This document shows, piece by piece, positions 45,593-55,539 of a DNA stretch of 64,000 nt (within the stretch, counting starts at the first letter, position 1; each line of letters begins with the position of its first letter). The position numbers and the translations under genes are program-made. The stretch spans positions 714,535 through 778,534 of the forward strand of contig NZ_BJUZ01000002.1 in NCBI RefSeq assembly GCF_007988885.1, given 5' to 3'. Below the pieces are notes generated by a model. It did no database searches. It was not told the DNA's origin and saw only the letters and a program-made list of their open reading frames with translations. The DNA comes from Gluconobacter wancherniae NBRC 103581. GTDB taxonomy: Bacteria > Pseudomonadota > Alphaproteobacteria > Acetobacterales > Acetobacteraceae.

Positions 45593-45677
45593 GAAGGCAC
45601 TCCGGCAGCAAAGATCGTTTCATAGCAGGTAGGTCAAAAACGATCGTTGCGCCATCGTGATTTGCTGAAAAGTGCTT

Positions 45678-47798
45678 TTAAGATGGATGTTTGTGCTTCC
45701 AGGCAGCGTGCACCTGCGCAGGAGAAAGGTGTTTTGTGGGCGGCTGTTTTCCGCGCTGCACTGATGTACGGGGAACGCTGGTTGCGCCTTTTCCTGTAGC
45801 GTTTCCGGGCGCAATGCCCGCAGCCGGATTGTCATTTGCCTCCCGCACAGCCTTTTCGCATGCAGAGCCTTCGCCGACACCTAGCTGGATGGTTGGAATC
45901 AGGGCTGCTGGTGGAAACAGGACACCCAGGCCAATGGATGCGGCTGTCCGGCCGATAAGTTCTGCACCGGGCAGAATATTTGGGCTTTGCAATGGGCCGA
46001 AGATGTGGACTGCACCGGGCAGTGAGAGGATCTGCATGTGGATTGAGCGTGTGGTCACGGCATAATCGAGCGTATTGTCGCGAAAGTTTACCGTGCCGCT
46101 TCCTGTTGTGCGTGTTGTGCCGGTTTGCAGAAGAAGCGAATTGGTGTGAACGATCCCGTTTCGTAGCGGCATGTCGGCCACCAGACATTCTAGTTTCGAG
46201 CGATCCGGGATTCCGATTGCGGACAGGATTGCAGCGCCTAGTTTGAGGCCCAGCAGATCGGGGAGGAGGGCGGAGACGTCGCCTCCACGGTCAAGCACGA
46301 GCGTTATCCCGCCATCTCCGTTTGCAACCAGACTGGCGACGGAATTGCCTGTGGAGTTGAGGGTAACATGGCCACCAATCGTCCCTTCGCCCTTGAAAGC
46401 GTCTGTGCTCTTCATGATCCGTGACAAAGGCATGCGGGAAACATCGAGCTGGAAGCGGGTTTTGAACTGGTCATTCGCAGATGGTTGCAGCGTTGCCTTG
46501 CTGGCTAGTTTTCCGCTCCCGACTGCGAAGTTCAGGTGATGAACGTCGATTGCGCCATCTTCAATTTTTACGTCCGTATCGATGTTGTCGAGAGGAAGGT
46601 TCTTATTGAGGATATGGTCCCCATGGTAAGTGAGGTGGGCGTTGACAGCGTTCAGTTTGGGGACGCTGATTTTCTGATCCGGCAGGACATTCTTGCTGGG
46701 TGGAGCCGTTTTTTTCGCATCTCCTGTGCGGGCGCCTATAAAGCCGCCGAGATCCTGCAGATCGACCGTATGTGAATGTAATGCAGCATTAACAGAAATT
46801 GGCTTTTGGTGCGGATTGACTGCGATATCACCGCCGATATCGGAAGAGCCCATCTTCCCTTCAAAGTTATTAAATCGTATCGCGTTTTCTGAATAATCCA
46901 GTTTTCCCGTGATATTATAGGCAGGGGTATGGGGGATTGGTACGCCTGTCAGTGCGTATAGCCGCGCCATATCAGGGCCTGCAAAATGGAGTGCAAGACG
47001 AGTGCCTTTAAAATGCAGGGCATCATCTACGGAGCCATGCAGTGTCACGTATGTTGGTCCGTTCGCCAGGCGTCCGTCGATAGGATAAGGGCGGGTTTCG
47101 TTTGTAAGGGTATGGAGGGAGCCGCCTACAATATGCCCTTCTATCGGAGCCTGTGCGTACTGCCCTTTTAGATCGACGACGATAGTGCCGTCTTCGTCAT
47201 TCTTGGGGGGTGTTGTGTGAATGTGGACGTGCATGTCCGTTTTGAGTTTGGCCAAGGCAACCCGGATATCGGCATCCGTGATTTCCAGTGAACCAATTTT
47301 CGGGATTGCAGGAGCAGAATCTGCTTTCCCCTGGGTAGTCGCCGCAGATGATGGCGCGCCGAAGGTATAGTTGTTCTTGCCATTTATAAGCGCGACGATG
47401 TCGCCTTTGGGGGTATCAACGCGGATCAGAGGAAGCGACAGGCCGCCACCCGTCAGATATCGCCATATATTGGCAGTAACGGTGATTTCGCGTGCGGATG
47501 CAAAATCCTGTTTTTCCTTTTCAAAGCCTTCGGGTTGCTGGATACGAAGGCCTTCGACGCGAACTGTCGTATTAAAACCTAGTCGTACATGCAGGTGCTC
47601 GATGCTGACGGGGCGCTGCAGGGCCAATGAGGCTTTGCGATCAATGAGCGGAATGAACCAGTCCCACTGCCAGAGCAGAATCAGGATGATGATAGCGACA
47701 GTCAGCCCACCCGCGACCGATCCGCCTATCTTCAGGCGCCGATGTGGTTTTTTCTGTGCATTGGCAACGGTAGGGGGGGATTCGGGGATATCTGCCAC
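45678..47798 (-). CDS. AsmA family envelope protein
   Basis: The 706-residue protein has a short cytoplasmic N-terminus, one helix (about 27-46) and a long periplasmic region rich in beta structure, including an AsmA-like repeat around 'RFQLDVSRMPLSRIM' and a conserved 'DRGGDVSALLPDLLGLKLG' block. AsmA-like proteins are linked to lipid transport between membranes or outer-membrane assembly. The start is GTG at 47798. The C-terminus is lysine- and histidine-rich ('HAAWKHKHPS'). It is divergent from the heme oxygenase gene. Confidence 0.85.
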   Translation of the reverse strand: MADIPESPPTVANAQKKPHRRLKIGGSVAGGLTVAIIILILLWQWDWFIPLIDRKASLALQRPVSIEHLHVRLGFNTTVRVEGLRIQQPEGFEKEKQDFASAREITVTANIWRYLTGGGLSLPLIRVDTPKGDIVALINGKNNYTFGAPSSAATTQGKADSAPAIPKIGSLEITDADIRVALAKLKTDMHVHIHTTPPKNDEDGTIVVDLKGQYAQAPIEGHIVGGSLHTLTNETRPYPIDGRLANGPTYVTLHGSVDDALHFKGTRLALHFAGPDMARLYALTGVPIPHTPAYNITGKLDYSENAIRFNNFEGKMGSSDIGGDIAVNPHQKPISVNAALHSHTVDLQDLGGFIGARTGDAKKTAPPSKNVLPDQKISVPKLNAVNAHLTYHGDHILNKNLPLDNIDTDVKIEDGAIDVHHLNFAVGSGKLASKATLQPSANDQFKTRFQLDVSRMPLSRIMKSTDAFKGEGTIGGHVTLNSTGNSVASLVANGDGGITLVLDRGGDVSALLPDLLGLKLGAAILSAIGIPDRSKLECLVADMPLRNGIVHTNSLLLQTGTTRTTGSGTVNFRDNTLDYAVTTRSIHMQILSLPGAVHIFGPLQSPNILPGAELIGRTAASIGLGVLFPPAALIPTIQLGVGEGSACEKAVREANDNPAAGIAPGNATGKGATSVPRTSVQRGKQPPTKHLSPAQVHAAWKHKHPS

Positions 47799-47915
47799 CG
47801 TGATGGGGTCTCCGGTCTGCTTTGAATATATTCGTTGAAAATCATGTGGTGTGCGTATTACGGCGAGCGGTGCTAACCGGTTCCAAACAGATTTTTTGAA
47901 AGATCGGTCCGTTCC

Positions 47916-48470
47916 GTGAATGCGACTTCAGAACAACCAGAAATTACAGACCCTCTGAACATGTTGAGGCAGATCAGCCGCCGGGCACATGAAGCCGTTG
48001 ATGCTGCTTATTCCGCATATGATCTTGCTGTTTCGCAGCAATATTGTGCATTTCTTGAGGCGCATGCCTGTGCTTTGTTCGCAGCAGAAGCATTCCTGCA
48101 CATGTGCCCTGTTATTGCGGACTGGCGACCCAGAGCTTCTCTGCTGCGTGAAGATTTAAAGGAGCTTGAGATAGCTGAGCCCGCAGCGCTGTCACTTGTT
48201 CTTCAACCGTCCACGCCCGAGGCTTGGGGCGTGCTTTATGTTCTGGAAGGATCGCGGCTGGGCGGGCGTGTTCTCAGTGCGCGCGTACCGCCGGGTCATC
48301 CGAAGGCGTATCTTTCTGCCGGTCATGCCAAAGGGGAGTGGGTCGAGTTTCTTGCTCAGCTACGAAGCAGGCTCTCTGTGCAATCTCTTGATGAGCAGCA
48401 GCGCACCATAAGCGCAGTTCAAGCGACGTTTGGTCTTTTCGAGCAGGCAGCCAGAATATCTCCCGTTTGA
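47916..48470 (+). CDS. Bacterial heme oxygenase
   Basis: This 184-residue protein resembles BphO-type heme oxygenases, which open haem to biliverdin, iron and CO. The likely proximal His is in 'ISRRAHEAVDAAY', and the distal helix block 'LYVLEGSRLGGRVLS' is the conserved family signature. A GTG start at 47916 is used; Met16 is another possible start. No bacteriophytochrome gene is adjacent, so iron release from haem is more likely than pigment supply, but this is an inference. Its stop abuts the convergent glycosyltransferase stop with no spacing. Confidence 0.83.
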   Translation: MNATSEQPEITDPLNMLRQISRRAHEAVDAAYSAYDLAVSQQYCAFLEAHACALFAAEAFLHMCPVIADWRPRASLLREDLKELEIAEPAALSLVLQPSTPEAWGVLYVLEGSRLGGRVLSARVPPGHPKAYLSAGHAKGEWVEFLAQLRSRLSVQSLDEQQRTISAVQATFGLFEQAARISPV

Positions 48471-49856
48471 CTATCTGGCAGGTGTGACTGTTCTGGAGAC
48501 CAGCCCGGGGAAGAGCCTTGATAGGATTTGTACGTCCGCGGCCGGGAGATAGGCAATCGCACACCCAAGTGCGCCTGGGTCCGGTGTCGGAAGGTTATCG
48601 ATGCCCGAGAGGAGGGATATGAGCGTGTTTCCCCGCTTCGTCAGAGCATGGAACGTGCTCATGCGTTGCAGGAGATCCGGGTCAGAAGGAATGGGCGCCA
48701 GTCTGAAGGGATGGTCGCCGAGGCTTACGGGTCGATCTGTTACAGGGGAAGTTAACAGCCCGTCAGTATTCTGTCTGAGCGGTATTGTTGCCAGCAAGGT
48801 GGGTGAACCCGACACGCGTATCGCAGGCTCGGGCAAAGGATATCTGGGAAGCAGAAGCGCATTTTTTTCACGGCCTTCTGTTCCCTCGATTGCAAGAATA
48901 ACCGGATTATCCTGCAGGACGTCTATTTGCGTCAAATCGAGTGGGCGCAGGTTTCCAGTCAGGCCATCAATGAACAGCCTGTTCCCGGTTAAGGTGTCGA
49001 TCAGGACGTAAAATTCGACAGGTTCGTTCGGCAGTGTTGTTTTGGGTGGTGGATGGTCGTGGAGGAGTTCGGCCAGCTCGTGCTCTGATGCGGGTGAAAT
49101 TGCCCGCTTCAGGCGCCAGTGCAGATCTGTAAGCGTTGCATGTATGATTGAAGCTGCCACGCGATAACTGCTCTGGACGATATGGTGATCGGGCGCATCT
49201 GTGATGTCATTACGATTAAAATATGTGCACGCATTCTGCGTTATGGATGGATCGCCCAGCAACATGCGCTCATGGAGATTACTGCCAGCGTAGTGGAGAA
49301 TGCGTGCAGCAGACCAGTCAGGTGCAAAATTGATGTGATCAAGGGGGTGAGGCAGCTTTTCAGGGCTGCATGATGAACGGACTAGATGGCGGACAACGCG
49401 GTGATCGGGAAAATTTTTGGGAGCGCGCTTCTGGAAGGCTTCCAGAGGGGAGAACCCTTCGGAGTCTGTTTTTTCGTCTCTGCCGTACACACACCAGTTC
49501 ACGGGAATAATGTCTGCCTGGCCCGCACTCTGTAGCAATTCGATGAGAGACTGGCCGTTAGGCAGGAAATATTCGTCTGATGCCAGAGCGATCGTCCAGT
49601 CGAATTCTAGTTGTTCGCGGGCCGCTTTGAAGAACGCTTCCTGACGCTCTGGTCGTGTTTTCAGAGAGTTGTCTGATCGTGTGAGGCGTATGTCATAGAA
49701 CGTGGCTGCATTTGTCAGAACGTCCCACGTGCCATCCGTGGAGTGATCGTCGCAGATCAGTAATGTGGAAAAGCCAACCGCTGCGTGATGTGCGATCCAC
49801 CAGCCAATATCCTTGGCTGCATCGTGGACGAACAGAACTGCAGCGGTGCGGCACAT
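48471..49856 (-). CDS. Glycosyltransferase family 2-like protein
   Basis: The N-terminal half of this 461-residue protein is a GT-A domain of the family 2/92 type: 'VLFVHDAAKDIGWWIAHH', 'LLICDDHSTDGTWD' and a DxD-like 'ALASDEYFLP'. The C-terminal half (about 260-461) has a beta-rich unknown region. No membrane helix is seen. It probably makes a surface or exopolysaccharide sugar linkage; donor and acceptor are unknown. It lies 8 bases downstream of lepA on the same strand and its end abuts the heme oxygenase gene. Confidence 0.72.
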   Translation of the reverse strand: MCRTAAVLFVHDAAKDIGWWIAHHAAVGFSTLLICDDHSTDGTWDVLTNAATFYDIRLTRSDNSLKTRPERQEAFFKAAREQLEFDWTIALASDEYFLPNGQSLIELLQSAGQADIIPVNWCVYGRDEKTDSEGFSPLEAFQKRAPKNFPDHRVVRHLVRSSCSPEKLPHPLDHINFAPDWSAARILHYAGSNLHERMLLGDPSITQNACTYFNRNDITDAPDHHIVQSSYRVAASIIHATLTDLHWRLKRAISPASEHELAELLHDHPPPKTTLPNEPVEFYVLIDTLTGNRLFIDGLTGNLRPLDLTQIDVLQDNPVILAIEGTEGREKNALLLPRYPLPEPAIRVSGSPTLLATIPLRQNTDGLLTSPVTDRPVSLGDHPFRLAPIPSDPDLLQRMSTFHALTKRGNTLISLLSGIDNLPTPDPGALGCAIAYLPAADVQILSRLFPGLVSRTVTPAR

Positions 49857-49864
49857 AAAAGACC

Positions 49865-51667
49865 TCAGTCCATTTTTAGGGCGGCGAGGAAGGCGCTCTG
49901 AGGAATTTCCACTTTGCCAAACTGCCGCATGCGCTTTTTACCTTCCTTCTGTTTGTCCAGAAGTTTGCGCTTGCGGGAGATGTCACCGCCATAACATTTG
50001 GCTGTAACATCCTTGGACAGGGCGCCGAGTGTCTCTCTCGCGATAACCTTGGAGCCGATTGCAGCCTGAATTGCGATCTTGAACAACTGGCGAGGGATCA
50101 GTTCTTTCAGCTTGGCGCAGATCGAACGTCCACGATGCTCTGCGACGGTACGGTGAGCGACAAATGACAGTGCGTCCACCGGCTCCTGATTGACCAGGAT
50201 GGAGATGCGGACGAGATCGCTCTCTTCGTAATCGTCCATCTGATAGTCGAATGATGCGTAGCCGCGCGTCAGTGATTTCAGTCGGTCGTAGAAATCAAAG
50301 ACGACTTCGTTCAAGGGGAGGCGATAGACGGCCATGGCACGAGTGCCAACATAGGTCAGATCTACCTGAACACCGCGTCGCTCCGTGCACAGTGTCAGAA
50401 CCGGGCCCAGATATTCGTCCTGCACCATGATTGTTGCCTTGATCCAAGGCTCCTCAATGGTGTCGATCTTGCTAAGTTCAGGCATGTCGGCAGGATTGTG
50501 CAACAGCTCGGTAGAGCCATCAGTGAGGTGCATCTTGTAGACCACGGACGGGGCCGTTGCGATCAGGTCAAGATTGAACTCACGGGAGAGGCGTTCCTGA
50601 ATGATTTCGAGATGCAGCAGCCCGAGGAAGCCGCAGCGGAAACCAAAGCCAAGTGCTGCCGAGGTCTCTGCTTCAAAATGGAAGGAAGCATCGTTGAGAC
50701 GCAGCTTTCCAAGGCTGTCACGCAGTTTTTCGAAGTCGTCGGCGTCAATTGGGAAAAGACCACACCACACAACAGGGATGGATGGCTTGAAACCCGCGAG
50801 AGCTGTGCTGGCGGGACGACGATCCAGGGTGACTGTGTCGCCGACGTTGCAATCTGCAACGGTCTTGATTGCGGCATTGATGTAGCCCATCTCGCCCGGG
50901 CCAAGCGATTCGACGGGTGTCATTTTGGGAAGGAAAACACCAACCTGATCTACGTTATAGACCGAGCCCGCCTGCATCATACGGATCTTGTCGCCGCGCT
51001 TCAGGCGGCCTTCCTTGATGCGGACGAGAATGATGACGCCGAGATATGAATCGTACCAGCTGTCGACGAGGAGAGCCTGAAGGGGAGCTTCAGCGTCGCC
51101 TGTCGGGGCGGGGAGGCGCTGGACCAGAGCCTCGAGCACGCCCTCAATGTTGATACCGGTCTTGGCACTGATTTCAACGGCGTCATCTGCCGGAATGCCA
51201 ACGACTTCCTCGATCTGTGCCCGGACCCGCTCGGGCTCCGCAGCAGGCAGGTCGATTTTGTTGAGTACCGGCACGATTTCATGGTTTGCATCTATCGCCT
51301 GATAGACATTTGCGAGTGTTTGCGCCTCCACGCCCTGTGAGGCATCGACCACCAACAGCGAGCCCTCGCATGCAGCAAGAGAACGGCTGACTTCATACGC
51401 GAAATCAACGTGGCCCGGCGTGTCCATGAGGTTCAGGGTGTACACCTTGCCGTCCTTGGCAGGGTACGTCAGGCGGACAGTCTGCGCCTTGATCGTGATT
51501 CCGCGCTCCTGCTCGAGTTCCATCGAGTCGAGCACCTGACTTTTCATTTCACGTGCCGTCAGGGCTCCACAGGCCTGGATCAGACGATCAGCCAGTGTGG
51601 ATTTCCCGTGATCGATATGTGCGATGATCGAGAAGTTGCGGATAAGGGAGAGCGGGGTGTCGGTCAT
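49865..51667 (-). CDS. lepA: Elongation factor 4 (LepA)
   Basis: LepA is a translational GTPase that can back-translocate ribosomes and aids initiation under stress. The G1 motif reads '[10 protein letters not shown]', with 'DTPGHVDF' and 'NKIDLPAA' as G3 and G4. It has the EF-G-like later domains and the LepA-specific C-terminus '[19 protein letters not shown]'. The ATG at 51667 begins '[21 protein letters not shown]', the usual start; the frame extends to 51706 without support. At 600 residues it is normal. It follows the MotB-like gene by 85 bases. Confidence 0.97.
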   Translation of the reverse strand: MTDTPLSLIRNFSIIAHIDHGKSTLADRLIQACGALTAREMKSQVLDSMELEQERGITIKAQTVRLTYPAKDGKVYTLNLMDTPGHVDFAYEVSRSLAACEGSLLVVDASQGVEAQTLANVYQAIDANHEIVPVLNKIDLPAAEPERVRAQIEEVVGIPADDAVEISAKTGINIEGVLEALVQRLPAPTGDAEAPLQALLVDSWYDSYLGVIILVRIKEGRLKRGDKIRMMQAGSVYNVDQVGVFLPKMTPVESLGPGEMGYINAAIKTVADCNVGDTVTLDRRPASTALAGFKPSIPVVWCGLFPIDADDFEKLRDSLGKLRLNDASFHFEAETSAALGFGFRCGFLGLLHLEIIQERLSREFNLDLIATAPSVVYKMHLTDGSTELLHNPADMPELSKIDTIEEPWIKATIMVQDEYLGPVLTLCTERRGVQVDLTYVGTRAMAVYRLPLNEVVFDFYDRLKSLTRGYASFDYQMDDYEESDLVRISILVNQEPVDALSFVAHRTVAEHRGRSICAKLKELIPRQLFKIAIQAAIGSKVIARETLGALSKDVTAKCYGGDISRKRKLLDKQKEGKKRMRQFGKVEIPQSAFLAALKMD

Positions 51668-51752
51668 GGCAGGATACATACGGGATTGTCGCAGGAATGT
51701 CAGCATACCTGCGAAGATGCCTGCCTTCGGATGAAGGCAGGCTGGAAACGGA

Positions 51753-52754
51753 TCAGCGATCCGTCAGGCGAAACTCGATACGACGGTTGCGGGCATAGGC
51801 CGCCTGCGTGTTTGCCGCGTCTAAAGGCTGGTAGTCTGCAAAGCCGGTTGCAGCAAGGTGGTGAGGGTCTACGCCCTCGGAAATCAGCAGTTGCACCACC
51901 CGGATAGCGCGTTCGGAAGACAGCTCCCAGTTGCTGGGGAAGGCGCTGTGGATGGGTTGTCTATCCGCGTGACCATCTACCCGCAGAATCCATGGAATGT
52001 CGGTAGGGATTGTTGAGGATACCTGACGGAATGTATGCGCGAGGGTGCGAATTTCTTTCTGTCCCTCAGGTGTCAGGTCTGCGCTTCCTTGTGGGAAAAG
52101 GACTTCTGACTGGAAGACGAAGCGATCTCCTACGACGTTCACGCCCTTCTGATCCTTGAGGATATCCCGTAGGCGTCCGAAGAATTCAGAGCGGTAACGC
52201 TTGAGTTGATTGACTTTGTCAGCAAGAGCAACGTTCAGTTTTTGCCCAAGGTCGTTGATCTGAACGTCCTTGGCAGCCTCGGTTTTCTTTTCTAAATCGA
52301 GCGCATTACTGATTGCCTGGAGCTGGCGCGTCAGCTCCTCAATCTGTGCTTGTAGTGTGGAGATCTGCGCTGTCTGCGCTTTCGTGGAAGTATCCGCATC
52401 GGCAAGGGCCTGATCCTTCGACTGAATCTGGCCTGTCAGCGCTGCGATCTGTCCACCCAGAGCCGTGATCTGTGCTTGGTTCTGAACGCGCTCGGCGGTC
52501 AGAGAGGCAACGGTTGCATTAAGCGAGCGGTTCTTGTCCTCGCTCATTGAGAGCATGTGAGAAAGCTCGGCGAGCTGCTTTTGCAGGGCATCGAGCGTAT
52601 GTTCGCGTCTGGTAAGGGACACGGACAGGAATTGCTGGCCAACAACAAAAACCAGCAGAACGAATGTTACGACCATCAGCAGAGTGGACAGAGCGTCCAC
52701 ATAGCCGGGCCATGCATCCAGTGCGTTATGAGAGCCGCGTCTGCGCCGGGCCAT
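51753..52754 (-). CDS. MotB-like OmpA-domain protein (peptidoglycan-binding motor partner)
   Basis: Domain order in the 333-residue protein: a basic start, one N-terminal helix with an embedded Asp ('[18 protein letters not shown]'), a long coiled coil (about 45-190), and a C-terminal OmpA domain with the peptidoglycan-binding pattern '[13 protein letters not shown]'. The Asp matches the proton-carrying residue of MotB, TolR and ZorB. It is paired with the MotA-like gene, 3 bases upstream. It is not in a flagellar operon, so it is probably a separate envelope motor. The exact partner process is unknown. Confidence 0.75.
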   Translation of the reverse strand: MARRRRGSHNALDAWPGYVDALSTLLMVVTFVLLVFVVGQQFLSVSLTRREHTLDALQKQLAELSHMLSMSEDKNRSLNATVASLTAERVQNQAQITALGGQIAALTGQIQSKDQALADADTSTKAQTAQISTLQAQIEELTRQLQAISNALDLEKKTEAAKDVQINDLGQKLNVALADKVNQLKRYRSEFFGRLRDILKDQKGVNVVGDRFVFQSEVLFPQGSADLTPEGQKEIRTLAHTFRQVSSTIPTDIPWILRVDGHADRQPIHSAFPSNWELSSERAIRVVQLLISEGVDPHHLAATGFADYQPLDAANTQAAYARNRRIEFRLTDR

Positions 52755-52757
52755 GGT

Positions 52758-53909
52758 TCAGCCTATTCCGCTGGAGGAGCCAGCCGTAGTACCAGACGCG
52801 GCCGCGATGGTGCGGGCCAGTACGCGCAGGTCATTGCGGATTTCACCTGTGGCTTGGGCACGACCTTGCTGAAGTTCTTCGATCAGGCGTCCCATCTGGC
52901 TCTCGATACGGAGCAGCGGGCTGTCTGTGGACGCGCCGGAAGTCTGAATTTCACCGAGCTGGCGCAGTATGGGCAGAAGAGCCGTCTGCGTTTCGGCGGT
53001 CCGTGTCATGACCTGCTGATTGGCTTTCAGGAGCTCTGTCATGGTGCGCAGGCGGTCCTGAAGACCATCGAGCAATTGTAGTTGCCTCACACGACCTTCT
53101 TCGCCGCGGGAAATAACATTCTGAAGTGTCTCAAGATTTTCGGCTGTTTGCTCAAGAAGTGCTTGAACATAAGCCGGAACCGGAGCGCCGTCTGTTTCCG
53201 GCGCGGGCCCGCCTCCAACACGTGTTACACCTGCCAGCCATTCTTCAAGATCATTGAAAAACCTATTTTGTGCCTGTCCCGCAGTAAGGTCCAGAAAGCC
53301 GAGAACAAGCGCACCTGCAAGGCCGAACATTGAGCCCGAGAATGCTGTTGACATGCCTGCCAGAGGGCCCGCAAGGCCGGTTTTTAGCTGATTGAACATG
53401 ACATCAAGGTCACCGCCACCAGCAGACATGCCGCCGATCACGGTTGCAATCGAGCTTACGGTCAGGAGCAGGCCGTAGAACGTACCGAGCAGACCAAGAA
53501 AGATCAGAAGCTGTGTCATATACCGCGAAATCTCGCGGCTCTCATCCAGGCGTGACGACAGGCTGTCGAGCATGGCCTGTGTTGTGTGCGTGGAGAGTGA
53601 CAGCCGGTCTGTGCGACTGCGCGCAGCAAGCATGCTGGCCATCGGGGCGAGAAGGCGCGGAGGGTTGGGGGTGGTCAGGCCTTCACGTGGCTGACGCAGC
53701 ATTTCTACCCAGCGCACCTCTGGAAGCAGCCGCTGAACGACACGCAGGTTCCACAGAATGCCAAAAAGCAGCACAGCCAGGATAATGGCGTCCAGCTTGG
53801 GATTGGCCTCAAACGCGTGCAGGAGCATCGGGCCGAGAGACGCGGCGAGCAGGGCGACTGCAGCCAGGAAGACGCCCATGCGAATGAGATATGTGGTGGG
53901 ACGAGTCAC
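52758..53909 (-). CDS. MotA/TolQ/ExbB-like proton channel protein with long tail
   Basis: The 383-residue protein has two N-terminal helices (about 8-35 and 40-60), a cytoplasmic loop, then the channel helix pair with 'FLGLLGTFYGLLLTV' and 'GPLAGMSTAFSGSMFGLAG', typical of MotA/TolQ/ExbB proteins. The C-terminal ~120 residues form a coiled-coil tail, an arrangement also known in ZorA. It starts with GTG at 53909, overlapping the OmpA-like gene by GTGA. With the MotB-like gene it should use the proton gradient to do work at the envelope. The work itself is not evident. Confidence 0.72.
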   Translation of the reverse strand: MTRPTTYLIRMGVFLAAVALLAASLGPMLLHAFEANPKLDAIILAVLLFGILWNLRVVQRLLPEVRWVEMLRQPREGLTTPNPPRLLAPMASMLAARSRTDRLSLSTHTTQAMLDSLSSRLDESREISRYMTQLLIFLGLLGTFYGLLLTVSSIATVIGGMSAGGGDLDVMFNQLKTGLAGPLAGMSTAFSGSMFGLAGALVLGFLDLTAGQAQNRFFNDLEEWLAGVTRVGGGPAPETDGAPVPAYVQALLEQTAENLETLQNVISRGEEGRVRQLQLLDGLQDRLRTMTELLKANQQVMTRTAETQTALLPILRQLGEIQTSGASTDSPLLRIESQMGRLIEELQQGRAQATGEIRNDLRVLARTIAAASGTTAGSSSGIG

Positions 53910-54646
53910 GGCGTGGCTTTCTTTTCTGATGGTGTGCCGCTGGCGGGTGCTGCAGATGTGGAGACAGGGTTGCTCTGAAGTTCGATATCCAGGCGATCGG
54001 CAGGAGACGTGTCTGTTTTTTCAGGACGTCCAAGTGCTCTGGGATAGATGCGCGTTGTGGCAACGCCTGCCTGTATCAGGAGAGAGCGGATTGAAAGCGC
54101 ACGTGCCAGAGCAATTCGGCGCGGCATTGAGATATCGTCCCCTGGAAGCGTCGCATATGCCAAAAGCACTGCACGCTGCTCAGGGTAGTTTTTCAACTCG
54201 GCACCAAAAGCCTGCACGGCTTTGATGCTCTCTTCGTTCAGAGACGCTTCACCTGAAGGGAAAAGGATACGCAGGCCGCCCCCTGAAAGGGTGGATGTGC
54301 TGCTTTTGGCGTCAGGAACCGGCTTGACGGGATCCGCTGGGGTAGGAGCATGCAAAGCCACAGGTACAAACGGGGGGGGTAAAATTACCGGTGGCGGCGG
54401 CGCTGCCGGGACTGCGGGAACCGTCTCATGTTTGGGTGCGACTGACGCAGGAGCCGGTGCCTGAGTTGGGGCGGCAACTGTCTTCGTATGGGAAGAGTGC
54501 GTTGCTGCATGATGGGCAGGCTGCAGGGCTGGTTTGCCACCGGGCAGATTGTCCAGATTGCTCGTGACCTGTGCGAATGCCGCACATGGCAGGGAGCAGG
54601 CCAAAACGGCCGAGAAAGAGAGGAGGGGGAGGAGCGGCCTGTTCAT
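53906..54646 (-). CDS. Exported OmpA-like protein with proline-rich linker
   Basis: This 246-residue protein has a signal peptide ending near 'CAAFA', a long Pro/Ala/His-rich linker (about 35-125), and an OmpA-like C-terminal domain ('RILFPSGEASLNEESIKAV' through 'ALARALSIRSLLIQAGV' and 'TTRIYPRALG'). The arginine expected for peptidoglycan binding is present, though the full motif is diverged. It is coupled by GTGA to the MotA-like gene, giving a three-gene set OmpA-like, MotA-like, MotB-like. It may link the motor to the cell wall or outer membrane. Confidence 0.66.
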   Translation of the reverse strand: MNRPLLPLLSFSAVLACSLPCAAFAQVTSNLDNLPGGKPALQPAHHAATHSSHTKTVAAPTQAPAPASVAPKHETVPAVPAAPPPPVILPPPFVPVALHAPTPADPVKPVPDAKSSTSTLSGGGLRILFPSGEASLNEESIKAVQAFGAELKNYPEQRAVLLAYATLPGDDISMPRRIALARALSIRSLLIQAGVATTRIYPRALGRPEKTDTSPADRLDIELQSNPVSTSAAPASGTPSEKKATP

Positions 54647-54707
54647 GTCAGGTCGATCCTAGACGAGTCGCCTCCCGCCCCGCAATGGGGCGAGAGGGCT
54701 CTTTGTG

Positions 54708-55535
54708 TCAGGCGCGGTTGATTGCTTCATGAACGATCGCACGGAGCGGCGCATGCAGGTTTGTATTTCCTGCAACGACGTCCACGTCATCGTTGATATC
54801 GCCGAGTTCCTTGCCGTCCGGATCGGTTGCATAACCACCTGCTTCGCGAACGAGCAAAAGGCCTGCGGCACAATCCCAAGGTTTCAGGCCGAATTCCCAG
54901 TATCCGTCGTAACGGCCTGCGGCGACCCATGCCAGATCTAGGGCTGCTGCCCCGAAGCGACGAATGCCGGCCACCTGAGGCATCAGGGCGCCAAGAACAC
55001 GTGCGAACGGCAGGCGCTGCTTGCCTGGAACCTTCGCGAAGGGAATCCCGGTTGCGAAAAGGGCTTCTTGCATGTTGCGACGTCCCGAAACCCGCAGCCG
55101 CCGCTCGTTCAGGAATGCACCGATGCCTTTTTCAGCCCAGAACATTTCGTTTGCAGCAGGGTTGTAAACCAGCGCCGCTGCAAGTTCGACAGTGCCGTCC
55201 TGGAGACGTCGTTGCAGACCGATCGAAATGGCCCAGTGCGGAATTCCGTGCAGGAAGTTTGTCGTGCCATCCAGCGGGTCGACGATCCAGCGCCAGGTCC
55301 AGTTGTCCCCGCCTGAGGCACCGCTTTCTTCCATCAGGAATGCATAACCAGGGCGTGCCCTGGCCAGTTCCTCACGGATGATGGCTTCGGCGCGCATGTC
55401 TGCCTGGGAGACGAAATCTCCTGGGCCCTTGATGCTGACTTGAAGTTGCTCGACCTCTGCAAAATCGCGCAGCAGTCGGCGGGCGGCCTTCTGTGCAGCG
55501 TTCTGCATGACGGTCATGTGCGGGGAAAGACGCAT
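54708..55535 (-). CDS. suhB: Inositol monophosphatase family protein
   Basis: This 275-residue Mg-dependent phosphatase has the family motifs 'DPLDGTTNFLHG' (metal ligands) and 'WDCAAGLLLVREAGG'. Relatives hydrolyse inositol 1-phosphate or related sugar phosphates; some SuhB proteins also act in rRNA transcription. The symbol is therefore by family only. I chose the ATG at 55535, 4 bases past the efp stop, because an upstream in-frame ATG at 55586 lies inside efp. It forms an efp-suhB pair and is 61 bases from the OmpA-like gene. Confidence 0.88.
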   Translation of the reverse strand: MRLSPHMTVMQNAAQKAARRLLRDFAEVEQLQVSIKGPGDFVSQADMRAEAIIREELARARPGYAFLMEESGASGGDNWTWRWIVDPLDGTTNFLHGIPHWAISIGLQRRLQDGTVELAAALVYNPAANEMFWAEKGIGAFLNERRLRVSGRRNMQEALFATGIPFAKVPGKQRLPFARVLGALMPQVAGIRRFGAAALDLAWVAAGRYDGYWEFGLKPWDCAAGLLLVREAGGYATDPDGKELGDINDDVDVVAGNTNLHAPLRAIVHEAINRA

Positions 55536-55539
55536 TCGA

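Noticed and set aside
45639..45648. AACGATCGTT palindrome upstream of the NCS2 permease
   Set aside because: A 10-base palindrome made of common tetramers; no second site or known regulator supports it.
51753..54646. A Zorya anti-phage defence system
   Set aside because: Only motor-like A/B proteins are present; the C, D or E effector genes are absent and the context is housekeeping.
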